Source: Klebsiella pneumoniae (GTDB lineage Bacteria > Myxococcota_A > UBA796 > SXON01). Taken from it: 54,348 nt of DNA. Shown in pieces: positions 17,597 through 25,221 of the stretch (position 1 is the stretch's first letter; every line of letters begins with the position of its first letter). The stretch spans positions 1 to 54,348 of the forward strand of contig CAMAWH010000002.1 in assembly GCA_945861635.1 (NCBI GenBank), written 5' to 3'. The translations under genes and the position numbers were made by a program. The notes under the pieces were generated by a model. That model made no database searches, was not told the origin of the DNA, and worked only from the letters and a program-made list of their open reading frames with translations.

Positions 17597-18525
17597 GCGA
17601 GGATCCCGCCACGCTGGAATTGATCCCAGAAGTGCCACTCTCCGGGGTAGCGGCCGAGGACAAGCGTGAGCCACTCGGCCGTGAAGTCGGCACCTGACTC
17701 CAACGCCTCGTCGAGCGTTCCCCCCCTTACGACGGGAACCGCACCCCCGATGACGGACAGGTGTCGCGCCGGACACTCCGGATCCGCGACCGTGTAGAGC
17801 GTGTGCACGGGAACGCCGGACCTCCAGGCAAGGTAGAACGCACCCACCGGCACGCGCATTCGCTGGCCGAGCACAACGCGCTCAAGACGGCGGCCCAACT
17901 CCTGTCCGCCTCCCGTGCCATCGCACGCCGTCAGGACGATGGCGCCCCCGGATAGCGCGCGTAGAACACCGCGAAGAAATCCCTTCCCGTCGTGTACGGT
18001 TGCTGGCAGCCGGCCCTCCAACTGCGTGCGCGTGGACGACGCCCACGCGCCGACCACGCTTTTCTCCACATTCACCGCGCCTCCTCCGATCTGATGCATC
18101 GGCAGGCCCATCGCCCCGAGCACGCACAGCGGCAACTGCGCTGGGCCCATGTGGGGGTGGAGCAGCACCACGCCGCCCCCCGTTCCGCGCGAGCGATAGA
18201 GTCGGTCCAGACCCTCGAATCGCAGGTACTTCCCCCAGTTTCCATCCGTGATTCGCCCAAATGAAAATGAGGCATATTGGTTGGCGAAATGCGCGGAAAA
18301 TGTTTGGTGAGCGATGACGTCGAGATCCGCACGACCCGGAAACGCGCGTTCGAGATTGGTCCGAACCTGCGCACGCTTTGCGGCAGCGGCATGACCTACG
18401 GCAGCGCCCAGGGCCCGACTCGCGCGGTATTCCCATGCGGGTGGGGACCGCTCAAGCATCCACCGCCACGGGCCCCAAACCGCCCGCCGGTACACGTCCT
18501 TCCACGGCGACTCCCCGATGACCAC
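17593..18525 (-). CDS. LpxL-like lysophospholipid acyltransferase
   Basis: 310 residues, lipid A biosynthesis acyltransferase (HtrB/LpxL) fold on the inner membrane. Seen: 'VRTNLERAFPGRADLD', 'SFSFGRITDG', 'GGVVLLHPHMGPAQLP', 'VLTACDGTGGG', 'VPVGAFYLAWRSGVPV' and 'FTAEWLTLVLGRYPGEWH', which follow family order up to the terminal PGEW.. motif. Odd point: the H-x4-D/E catalytic pair is not seen, because the His is followed by 'PHMGP' without an acidic residue at +5. Start is a GTG overlapping the upstream stop by one base (TAGTG). It probably acylates a glycolipid or lysophospholipid handled by this operon. Confidence 0.87.
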   Translation of the reverse strand: MVIGESPWKDVYRRAVWGPWRWMLERSPPAWEYRASRALGAAVGHAAAAKRAQVRTNLERAFPGRADLDVIAHQTFSAHFANQYASFSFGRITDGNWGKYLRFEGLDRLYRSRGTGGGVVLLHPHMGPAQLPLCVLGAMGLPMHQIGGGAVNVEKSVVGAWASSTRTQLEGRLPATVHDGKGFLRGVLRALSGGAIVLTACDGTGGGQELGRRLERVVLGQRMRVPVGAFYLAWRSGVPVHTLYTVADPECPARHLSVIGGAVPVVRGGTLDEALESGADFTAEWLTLVLGRYPGEWHFWDQFQRGGILA

Positions 18526-20438
18526 TATGGCTCCTCGTAGCCGAGGAGTCGCAACCGTTCGCGCTCCTCCGCCGGCACTTGCATCGAGCTTCGGCGGGTA
18601 TCCGCGCCGAACAGGACCGATGCCTCATGGTGGAGCGCACCAGAAACGGCTGCATCTATCTCCCCAACTTCGACGCCCGCCGGATCCGCGGCCAGGTCGA
18701 AATAGTGGGCCTCGTCCTTGAGTTGGTCGAGCGTGTACCGGAAGGAGCCGCCGCCCAGCCCCGCCATCAGGTACCTCGGTTTGGTAATGCGGCCGGCCGC
18801 ACGCTCTGACTGGTTCGCGGCGCGGTCGTAGCACAACGAGCGAGCTACGATCAGCGTTTCGGACGGTGCAAGCTCCGGTGCGACGTCGAGGAAAGCAGGA
18901 CGGCCTGTCATGCGCGCCGGTGCGGGTACATCCAGAAGATCGAGGATCGTCGGAGCCAGATCGCTCCCCTCCACCGGGGCGACATCGACCCCTATCGGAA
19001 CGTGGTTGGGCCAACGGACGGCAAACGGAACGTGAACGCTGGTTTCGTACACGTCATCGCCGTGGTTGAACCACACGCCGTGCTCGCCGAGCGACTCCCC
19101 GTGGTCACCCATGACGGCCACGAGCGTGGTTTTTTCGTCGACCGCACCCAACAGACGGCCGAGTTGGCTGTCGGCGTACGAAACCTCCCCTGAATATTGA
19201 GCGAGCACCCAATTCACATCCGTGATCCCGCGCAAGGATGGCACAAGGTACGCCGCAATCCCCATTAATTCCTTCATGGAGTTATTGCCGGGATCGCGGG
19301 GATCCCCCGAATAATAGCGGGTGTCGAATGGCGGCGGCGGCGCGTAGGGGCCATGGGCGTCGAACAAATGGACCCAGAGAAACCACGGCGCGGGTCGGCC
19401 GGCAAGCCAAGTCAACGCCGCGTCGACGGTATCGCCGCCGCGCCGCTCCAACACCTCGTCAGGGTCCATGCGCCGCCGCGCCATGGCCGCAATCCGGGGA
19501 GCGAGCAGGCGGTCCAGCCCCACCAACCAACTGAAATCATCGTCGTACGTCGTGAATCCACGAGAAAATCCGAGGTTGCCAGCGAGTACGTAAGCGCTGA
19601 CGAAGGCGCCCGTTGTGTACCCGTGATCCTGCAATACCTCCGCCAGAAGCGCCCGATCCGTCGGCAGCGGAACGCCGTTCAGGAGCACCCCATGCTCCCA
19701 CGGCCCCGCACCCATGAACATGCTGGCGTGCGAGGGCCCCGTCACAGGAGCCACGGCGCTGGCGTTCTGGAATCGTGTGCCTGCCTCCGCCAGCCCATCG
19801 AAAAATCGCGTGTCGATGTCTGCGTTGCCATACGCGCCGAGGTGATCGGCGCGCGTCGTGTCCAGGGTCACGACGAGGACGTTCGGGGGCGCATCGGCAG
19901 CGGAGGCGCGCGGTACCGCCGGCGCCGAATGTACGCCGGGCGCCTCCCGATTCCCGGCGAGGATCCACCCCGCCAGCACCACGGAAATGGACAGAATTCC
20001 CGTCTGCACCGCACGAAGCCCGCGCAGCCCTTGGTAAAGCGCGATCGCCGCGGCCGAGAGCGCACCGACGATGCCCGCGAAGGCCACAACGCTTCCCTGT
20101 CCTGGAAACGGGTCCGTGAACGGCGCAGGGTCTGTGAACCACGCGACGGCGACGCTCGCGAAGACGACCGAAAACATGCCCGCCAAGAATCCCATCCAGC
20201 GCGAACGCCCGAGCGGCTTCACGGGTGCCAACGCCACCGCGATTCCGGCCGGAAGCGCCACCAGCATTGCAGACGCCGCACCAACGATGATCAAGGCAAA
20301 CGCCTCACCATCGCTCATCCAAAGCCGACCACCACTTACGACGCGGATCGCCTCCGCACCCCCCACCTGCGCGCCCGCAAGCGCCGCGTACGTCAACCGG
20401 GCGAGGGCACAGTCGAGGCGGCTTGGGGCGGTCTCCAT
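18525..20438 (-). CDS. Sulfatase-fold membrane enzyme with Thr nucleophile
   Basis: First gene of the operon, 637 residues. About four membrane segments lie in residues 45-165, then a sulfatase-type domain. Metal and active-site motifs: 'VVTLDTTRADHLGAYG' (Asp193, Thr194), 'VAPVTGPSHASM' (Thr233 sits where true sulfatases carry Cys or Ser), 'HLFDAHGPYAPP', 'GDHGESLGEHG'. Thr at this position cannot become formylglycine, so a phospho-transferase or phosphodiesterase activity like that of phosphoethanolamine or phosphoglycerol transferases is more likely than sulfate release. ATG start, with a 128-base divergent gap to the next gene that should hold its promoter. Confidence 0.87.
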   Translation of the reverse strand: METAPSRLDCALARLTYAALAGAQVGGAEAIRVVSGGRLWMSDGEAFALIIVGAASAMLVALPAGIAVALAPVKPLGRSRWMGFLAGMFSVVFASVAVAWFTDPAPFTDPFPGQGSVVAFAGIVGALSAAAIALYQGLRGLRAVQTGILSISVVLAGWILAGNREAPGVHSAPAVPRASAADAPPNVLVVTLDTTRADHLGAYGNADIDTRFFDGLAEAGTRFQNASAVAPVTGPSHASMFMGAGPWEHGVLLNGVPLPTDRALLAEVLQDHGYTTGAFVSAYVLAGNLGFSRGFTTYDDDFSWLVGLDRLLAPRIAAMARRRMDPDEVLERRGGDTVDAALTWLAGRPAPWFLWVHLFDAHGPYAPPPPFDTRYYSGDPRDPGNNSMKELMGIAAYLVPSLRGITDVNWVLAQYSGEVSYADSQLGRLLGAVDEKTTLVAVMGDHGESLGEHGVWFNHGDDVYETSVHVPFAVRWPNHVPIGVDVAPVEGSDLAPTILDLLDVPAPARMTGRPAFLDVAPELAPSETLIVARSLCYDRAANQSERAAGRITKPRYLMAGLGGGSFRYTLDQLKDEAHYFDLAADPAGVEVGEIDAAVSGALHHEASVLFGADTRRSSMQVPAEERERLRLLGYEEP

Positions 20439-20521
20439 CGGGGGCCCTTATGCCTTTCTCGCAACAAAGCCGCAACCGAGCCCGCGGAAGCTGGCGGATT
20501 GTGGCGAAATGTGGCATGCTG

Positions 20522-20540
20522 CCGGGTCGTCCGGACCCGG
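20522..20540 (+). promoter_or_regulatory. Hairpin in the 5' leader of the envelope-protein gene
   Basis: Inverted repeat CCGGGTC-(5)-GACCCGG followed by AAAAA, 27 bases before the start at 20567. On the plus strand it lies between promoter and RBS and could be a leader hairpin; it lacks the T-run of a terminator in either direction. Function unknown. Confidence 0.4.
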
Positions 20541-20566
20541 AAAAACCGGTTTCCTTCGAGGTGCAC

Positions 20567-22516
20567 ATGAGTCGTTCCATGCTCGGTCATTCGTTTCGTG
20601 TCGTGCCGTTCGTCGCGGCGCTCCTGATCCCAACCCTGGCACGGGCCGGCGGAACCGTCGCGGTGCCGCCGCTCGTCGCAAAGGGCGTAGACCCGAAAGT
20701 CTCGATGAACGTAACGGGACTCCTCAGTACGGAGCTTGATTTTTCCGGTGCCTACGACACCGTCAACGAGATGGCGGCGGCGCCGGCATCGCTGAACACG
20801 ACGTGTTTGACGAGCACCAGCTGCCTGAGCGCGATCGCGAAATCGGAAGGAGCGGACGCCGTTCTTGCTGGCTCCATCGGCACGGGCGCCGCGGGCCTGC
20901 AGATCTACCTCGTCCTGTACGACGCCGAGAAAAATGCCATCGTGAAGAAAAAGACGTTCGACGTGGCTTCCGACGTTGGCTCGGTGGCCGCGGGTGCGCC
21001 GAAATTCATCAAGGAAATGGTGTCGAGCGGGGGCGCTGTCGCCGCAGAGAAGGCGCCGACTCCCACGTTCGACACGGAAGAAGACGATGATTTCGCGATG
21101 GACAGCAACAAGTCCACCAACACCAAGATCAACGTGAAGGCGCAGCCGCGCGACCTTGAGGATGAGGAAGATCCGGAAGAGGCGCTGGCTGCGGCCGCCG
21201 CCTCCAAGGCCAAGGCCGATGCAGCGGCGAAGGCAAAGGCGCAGGCGGAAGCGCAGGCGCGCGCCGACGCAGCCGCCAAGGCAAAAGCGCAGGCCGAAGC
21301 GCAGGCGCGAGCGGAAGCCGACGCGCGAGCCCGTTCCGAAGCCGCGGCGCGCGCCAAGGCCGACGCGGAGGCGCGGGCGGCAGCCGACGCCAAGGCACGC
21401 GCGCAGGCGCGCGCAGAAGCGGACGCAAAGGCGAAATCCAGGCCGCAAACACAGGAAGACGAGGATCTGGAAGCGGAACTGGCGAACTTCAGCTTCGGCG
21501 GCTCCGGGAGCCAGATCGCGGTTGAGTCCGGCGACGAAGACGAACCGCCCGAAGAGGAAAAGCCGCGAAGCTTTTCGGAGAAATACGGTTCGGCCACGTC
21601 ATCCGCGACGAAGGCAAAGCCGGCGGCATCCAAGACCACGACCACATCCAAGCGAATCAGCGAGCCGGATGAGGACGAACCGGAGGAGGACAGTCTGGCG
21701 AGTGACGACTACCCGGAAGAAGAGCCGGAAGATCTCGACGAGCCTGCGCCGAAGAAAAAGGCGGTTGCTCGTGTAGAAGAGGAAGAGGAGGAGGATCTCG
21801 ACGAACCGGCCCCCAAAAAGAAGGCCGTGGCCCGCGTGGACGAGGAAGAAGAAGAGGATTTCGACGCGCCGGCGAAGCGCGTCACCAAGCGGGACGATCT
21901 GGACGAGCCGGACGAGGAGCCACGTCGCGTCCAAAGGAAAGACAATGACGTCGATTTGGACCGGCCGTCGCGCTCCACGGCGTCCTACGATTCCGGAGAC
22001 GAGAAGTCGCCGGTCAGCATCGCCGTGCGCGCCGGCTACTCGTCCTACGGGGAACTGGGGTTTGTGACGGGCGGCGCCGAAATTGCGATCCCGGTGACCC
22101 CTGCGATTCACGTCGTCGCGGGCATCGGCGGGGCGTGGACAAAGCGAAACTACACCGACAACGTACGTCGGAAGCTGGCCGATGAGCAGGGAATTACGGA
22201 AGAGGAAGTTCAGGATTGGAACACCATCCTGCCGATCAATGCGGGCGTTCAGTACAAGGCCACGCTGGTCGACGGACACGTGCGCCCGTACGGCGGCGCC
22301 GACATCACCCTCACCCCGTACACCTCGGATTTTCAGGTTGCGTTCGGCGCACGGGCCCGCGGTGGCAGCGACTTCATGATCGTGCCGAACTTCGGGTTCA
22401 ACGTCGATCTTGGACTCGGCTTCATGGCGGGTGACCAATTCGAGACCGTGCAGAAGGACATGCCGAACCTTGGGTTTGTGCCCACGATAGGTGCGGGCAC
22501 GGTGCTGGCCTTCTGA
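20567..22516 (+). CDS. Envelope protein: CsgG/FlgO-like N-terminus, Ala-rich coil, acidic repeats, C-terminal barrel-like domain
   Basis: 649 residues, exported. Start 'MSRSMLGHSF' with RBS GAGGTG; signal peptide cleaved after 'TLARA'. Residues ~28-165 look like the nucleoside-binding/CsgG-like domain of outer-membrane assembly lipoproteins ('LSAIAKSEGADAVLAGSI'). Residues ~205-300 are a long Ala/Lys/Arg/Glu helix. Residues ~385-450 contain a 21-residue tandem repeat 'DLDEPAPKKKAVARVEEEE'. The last ~165 residues alternate as in a small outer-membrane beta-barrel ('GAEIAIPVTPAIHVVAGIG', terminal 'GTVLAF'). It may span from outer membrane to periplasm. Divergent from the glycolipid operon. Confidence 0.8.
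   Translation: MSRSMLGHSFRVVPFVAALLIPTLARAGGTVAVPPLVAKGVDPKVSMNVTGLLSTELDFSGAYDTVNEMAAAPASLNTTCLTSTSCLSAIAKSEGADAVLAGSIGTGAAGLQIYLVLYDAEKNAIVKKKTFDVASDVGSVAAGAPKFIKEMVSSGGAVAAEKAPTPTFDTEEDDDFAMDSNKSTNTKINVKAQPRDLEDEEDPEEALAAAAASKAKADAAAKAKAQAEAQARADAAAKAKAQAEAQARAEADARARSEAAARAKADAEARAAADAKARAQARAEADAKAKSRPQTQEDEDLEAELANFSFGGSGSQIAVESGDEDEPPEEEKPRSFSEKYGSATSSATKAKPAASKTTTTSKRISEPDEDEPEEDSLASDDYPEEEPEDLDEPAPKKKAVARVEEEEEEDLDEPAPKKKAVARVDEEEEEDFDAPAKRVTKRDDLDEPDEEPRRVQRKDNDVDLDRPSRSTASYDSGDEKSPVSIAVRAGYSSYGELGFVTGGAEIAIPVTPAIHVVAGIGGAWTKRNYTDNVRRKLADEQGITEEEVQDWNTILPINAGVQYKATLVDGHVRPYGGADITLTPYTSDFQVAFGARARGGSDFMIVPNFGFNVDLGLGFMAGDQFETVQKDMPNLGFVPTIGAGTVLAF
21731..21856 (+). repeat. Two 63-base tandem units in the envelope-protein gene
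   Basis: Units begin at 21731 and 21794, each coding 'DLDEPAPKKKAVARV' plus a run of acidic residues; a third, degenerate unit starts at 21857 ('DFDAPAKR'). In-frame 21-residue repeat giving alternating basic and acidic patches. Confidence 0.85.
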
Positions 22517-22533
22517 TTCGCGGCAACCGGCGC

Positions 22534-23259
22534 CTATCCCAACCGGCGCAGCGCTTCCCGAACGAGTTCGCCGACATCCGGCTTGTCGGCGAGGATGGGC
22601 GCGGATGCGGAACCACTCCCCGCATTCAAACCGGCCTTGGCGCGAGCCGCGAGCAGGCGCTCGACATCCTCACGCGGGATTGGACGCGCGCCGCCAAGCG
22701 CATGCGCGGCCAAGGCGATCCGCGCCAGATGTTCCACCAACTCCATACGGAGAAACGCGGTTTCCGCATCCTTTCCGAGCGTGATGACCCCATGATTCTG
22801 GAGCAACACGGCATCCGCGACGCGCACCGCCATCGCAAGGTCATCCGTGCTGCCACCCGGCGAGGACCACGGCACGAGCGGGATGCTCGCACCCAGCGAG
22901 ACAACGGGCTCCGCCATGAACGGGGGGTCGAAGAAGCTCTGCCCGGCGACGGCCCAGCCGGATGCGGTCGGCGGATGCGCGTGCACGACCCAAGCGATGT
23001 CCGGGCGGGCCCGGAAACACGCGAGATGCAGGGCAATCTCGCTGAACACCTTTCGTTCCCCCGCAACGACCTTGCCGTCGGCGTCTACCAGAATCAGCGC
23101 TTCCGGTCGGACAGCCGCCTTGGAAACGGCCGTCGGACTGGCGAGGAAGCGGGCTTCTCCAACGCGAACCGACACATTTCCGTCGTGGTTGGCCACCCAG
23201 CCACGCGCATGGAGACGCGCGCACACATCGGCGATTTCGCGGCGAGTCGTTTCCTCCAT
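22534..23259 (-). CDS. Class II aldolase with probable C-terminal encapsulation helix
   Basis: Zn-dependent aldolase/adducin fold (fuculose- or rhamnulose-phosphate aldolase type), 241 residues. Seen: 'GWVANHDGNVSVRV', 'FSEIALHLACF' (catalytic Glu), 'VVHAHPPTASGWAVAG' (two Zn His), 'VLLQNHGVITLGKD' (third His). The reaction in the family is cleavage of a sugar phosphate to DHAP plus an aldehyde. After a Gly/Ser/Ala linker ('NAGSGSASAPIL') it ends in a short amphipathic helix 'DVGELVREALRRLG', the pattern of microcompartment encapsulation peptides. It follows the shell genes on the same strand but is separated from them by one plus-strand gene. Sugar not deducible. Confidence 0.88.
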   Translation of the reverse strand: MEETTRREIADVCARLHARGWVANHDGNVSVRVGEARFLASPTAVSKAAVRPEALILVDADGKVVAGERKVFSEIALHLACFRARPDIAWVVHAHPPTASGWAVAGQSFFDPPFMAEPVVSLGASIPLVPWSSPGGSTDDLAMAVRVADAVLLQNHGVITLGKDAETAFLRMELVEHLARIALAAHALGGARPIPREDVERLLAARAKAGLNAGSGSASAPILADKPDVGELVREALRRLG

Positions 23260-23303
23260 TCGGCATTCCTACCGCGTCCGGACGCTCTGCGATAGGGGAA
23301 GAA

Positions 23304-24080
23304 ATGAGCGATCGCGAAGCACGGCAACTTCGGCGCACGGCACGTGGTCTGGATCGCGCGGCAGAGGAATTGGAGGGCGGCGGACGCTCACTGGCGCGGG
23401 TTCAAGCCGAATTCGTCAGCTACGTCATGCTCAGCATCGTTTTTGTCGGACTGTGGGGGCACGGCGGCACCGACCACTTCTTCTGGCCCATCTTTCCGAT
23501 GGCGGGGTGGGGCTTTGCGCTGCTGCGCCGATGGCGGCGCGCCCGTGACAGCGTTCGCGATCCAGCTGCCGTTGAAATCAAGGCCCCCGAAGGCACGGAA
23601 AGCGTCGATGCCATCTGCCGAGCGCTGCGTAGCCACGGAAGAGATGCGTTGGCGGACGGGCTTTTGGCAGGGGCGCGCCAGGCCGTTGAGTTGATAGCGT
23701 TTCGCACGGCGTTGGGTGATGTCGAAACCCAACAGGAGGAAGCCCGAGCGGAAGGTGAAAAGCTGCGGCAGGCTGCGGTGGATGCTCGAGACGACGAAGC
23801 ACGCCTGACCTACGCCGAAGGCGCGGAAACCGCGGCCCGTCGGGTACAAAAGCTGGAGTCCCTGCGCGGCGAATACGAACGGGCAAGCGCGCGCATCGAA
23901 GCCTTCCGTCAAACAGTAAAATCCTTGGAGATGGACGTTGCGCGCCTCGCAACGCGCGGAGAAACCGACGAGGTGCTCAAGGCGCTCGACCTGCAGGCGC
24001 GATCCGTCGAGGCGGAGGTCGACGCGATGCAGCGCACGAAAGACGAACTGCGCAGGATCGACAGCCTGAGCTCGCGCTGA
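23304..24080 (+). CDS. 2TM-domain membrane protein with long coiled coil
   Basis: 258 residues. Residues 32-78 match the '2TM domain' hairpin ('FVSYVMLSIVFVGLWG' and 'FFWPIFPMAGWGFALL'); the rest (from ~130) is a continuous charged coiled coil with heptads ('ARRVQKLESLRGEYERA', 'KSLEMDVARLATRG'). Clear RBS GGGGAAGAA before ATG. It lies between the aldolase and the shell genes but on the opposite strand, ending three bases from the shell gene stop. It could tether or position the microcompartment at the membrane, or simply be a passenger; neither is shown. Confidence 0.75.
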   Translation: MSDREARQLRRTARGLDRAAEELEGGGRSLARVQAEFVSYVMLSIVFVGLWGHGGTDHFFWPIFPMAGWGFALLRRWRRARDSVRDPAAVEIKAPEGTESVDAICRALRSHGRDALADGLLAGARQAVELIAFRTALGDVETQQEEARAEGEKLRQAAVDARDDEARLTYAEGAETAARRVQKLESLRGEYERASARIEAFRQTVKSLEMDVARLATRGETDEVLKALDLQARSVEAEVDAMQRTKDELRRIDSLSSR

Positions 24081-24083
24081 CGT

Positions 24084-24356
24084 TCAGCGCACGCTGATGT
24101 CGTCAACGATGCCGAGGATCACGCTGTGGAGCGGGTCCGTGTCCTTCCCGAGGATTTGTCGGGCGCAGTTTCCTTCTCGCGCGACGAGGACCAGATCGCC
24201 CTGGCCGGCCTGCACGCTGTCCACGGAGAGGAACGCCTTTCCGGCCGGTGTTTTGCCGTCGGGCTTGACCGGAACGACCAACATGACCGCCTTCCCGTCG
24301 AAGCACGCGTGCTTCACGGTTGCGACGGAGTTTCCGATGACGCGGCAGAGGATCAT
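24084..24356 (-). CDS. Microcompartment vertex protein, BMC-P (EutN/CcmL family)
   Basis: 90 residues. Pentameric vertex protein of a bacterial microcompartment shell. Seen: 'MILCRVIGNSVATVKH', 'KAFLSVDSVQAGQGDLVLV' and 'HSVILGIVDDISV', the EutN/CcmL frame (start with a vertex strand, Asp-x2-Gly-Ala/Gln-Gly-x-Gly-Asp, terminal IVD). Starts inside the stop of the BMC-P gene before it (ATGA). Second of two adjacent pentamer genes, with a third further upstream. Confidence 0.95.
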   Translation of the reverse strand: MILCRVIGNSVATVKHACFDGKAVMLVVPVKPDGKTPAGKAFLSVDSVQAGQGDLVLVAREGNCARQILGKDTDPLHSVILGIVDDISVR

Positions 24357-24634
24357 CCGAGGTGCCTCCGATCGCCCCAGACGTGGTCAACGATGCGGAC
24401 GATCGACGTGTCCACCGGCGAAAAATGGACGGGCAAGGCCAGCGCGGCCTCTCTTCCGGTGGTCCACTCCACAATCTCCCCCAGTCCGGCCTGCAGCGGG
24501 TCCGCCGCGACAATGGGATCTCCGTCGGGCTCCCCCCGATCGTCCTGTGGTTGGATCAGTAGGAGCCGCACGCCAAGGAGGCTCTCGTGCTTCTCCGTCG
24601 CAACGACGGTGCCGATGACCTTGGCGAGTTGCAT
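24353..24634 (-). CDS. Microcompartment vertex protein, BMC-P (EutN/CcmL family)
   Basis: 93 residues. Start 'MQLAKVIGTVVATEKH' is chosen because the 22 codons upstream lie within the BMC-T gene. Body 'LLLIQPQDDRGEPDG', 'VAADPLQAGLGEIVEW' and 'TSIVRIVDHVW' fits the pentamer family. It begins two bases after the stop of the BMC-T gene and overlaps the next BMC-P by four bases, so the three are one translation unit. Divergence from the other two pentamers suggests different vertices or interaction partners. Confidence 0.94.
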   Translation of the reverse strand: MQLAKVIGTVVATEKHESLLGVRLLLIQPQDDRGEPDGDPIVAADPLQAGLGEIVEWTTGREAALALPVHFSPVDTSIVRIVDHVWGDRRHLG

Positions 24635-24635
24635 G

Positions 24636-25199
24636 TCAGAACGCTCCAAAGGGAGAAGGACGCAGCACGTGAACGAGGAATTCGCGATGCGGGCGAGCAA
24701 TCCGCTCGGCGCGAACGAGCTTGCTGCCTAGTACCCCGACAGCCGCGTCGATGGCGGCCTCAACATCGTGTTGGAGGCCGCGTACCACAAAGAATGCTTT
24801 TCCGCCCAGGCCGGTGACGACGCGCAGCGCGCACAATTCAACCGCCGCCGCCTTCAGCGAGTGATCGCACGCTGCGATGGTCGGGGCGATGGCGCGCCCC
24901 TCGACGACCCCGATGGTATCTACGTCTCCGACGCTCGTCACCCCTCGAAGCGCGTCCCAAATCCGCGGGTCGACGAACGGCAGCAAGACCTCATCCAGCA
25001 AACACTCCTGCGCGATGGACTTGCCGACCGAAAACGCGCTCTCGGTTTCGGAGACCCCGCCGCCGAACAAGATCAGGAACTTCCCGGGTTCAACAAGGTT
25101 TGCGTGGACGATGGTGACCGGCGATTCCTTGGCCAGCCCATCCATCGCCCGGTAGCCGCGCGCAATGGAGTCGAGTTCAAGGAGGGCGAGCGCATCCAT
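24636..25199 (-). CDS. Microcompartment shell protein, tandem-domain BMC-T
   Basis: 187 residues with two BMC folds: residues 1-90 ('DALALLELDSIARGYRAMD', 'KFLILFGGGVSETESAF') and 95-187 ('DTIGVVEGRAIAPTIAACD', 'FFVVRGLQHDVEAAID'). Trimers of such proteins form pseudohexameric facets, often with a gated pore for larger metabolites. Start at 'MDALALLELDS'; the 22 earlier codons reach into the aldehyde dehydrogenase gene. Lies 22 bases downstream of that gene on the same strand. Confidence 0.92.
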   Translation of the reverse strand: MDALALLELDSIARGYRAMDGLAKESPVTIVHANLVEPGKFLILFGGGVSETESAFSVGKSIAQECLLDEVLLPFVDPRIWDALRGVTSVGDVDTIGVVEGRAIAPTIAACDHSLKAAAVELCALRVVTGLGGKAFFVVRGLQHDVEAAIDAAVGVLGSKLVRAERIARPHREFLVHVLRPSPFGAF

Positions 25200-25221
25200 C
25201 GCCCGATCCGACGAAGCCCCG

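Noticed and set aside
20522..20540. Rho-independent terminator
   Set aside because: The hairpin is followed by A, not T, on the plus strand, and it sits in a divergent promoter region.
19353..20739. Long plus-strand frames opposite the sulfatase-fold gene
   Set aside because: Arg/His/Pro-rich translations; the minus-strand gene has metal motifs and membrane segments.
22517..22533. Terminator between convergent genes
   Set aside because: Only a direct repeat AACCGGCGC is seen, with no inverted repeat or T-run.
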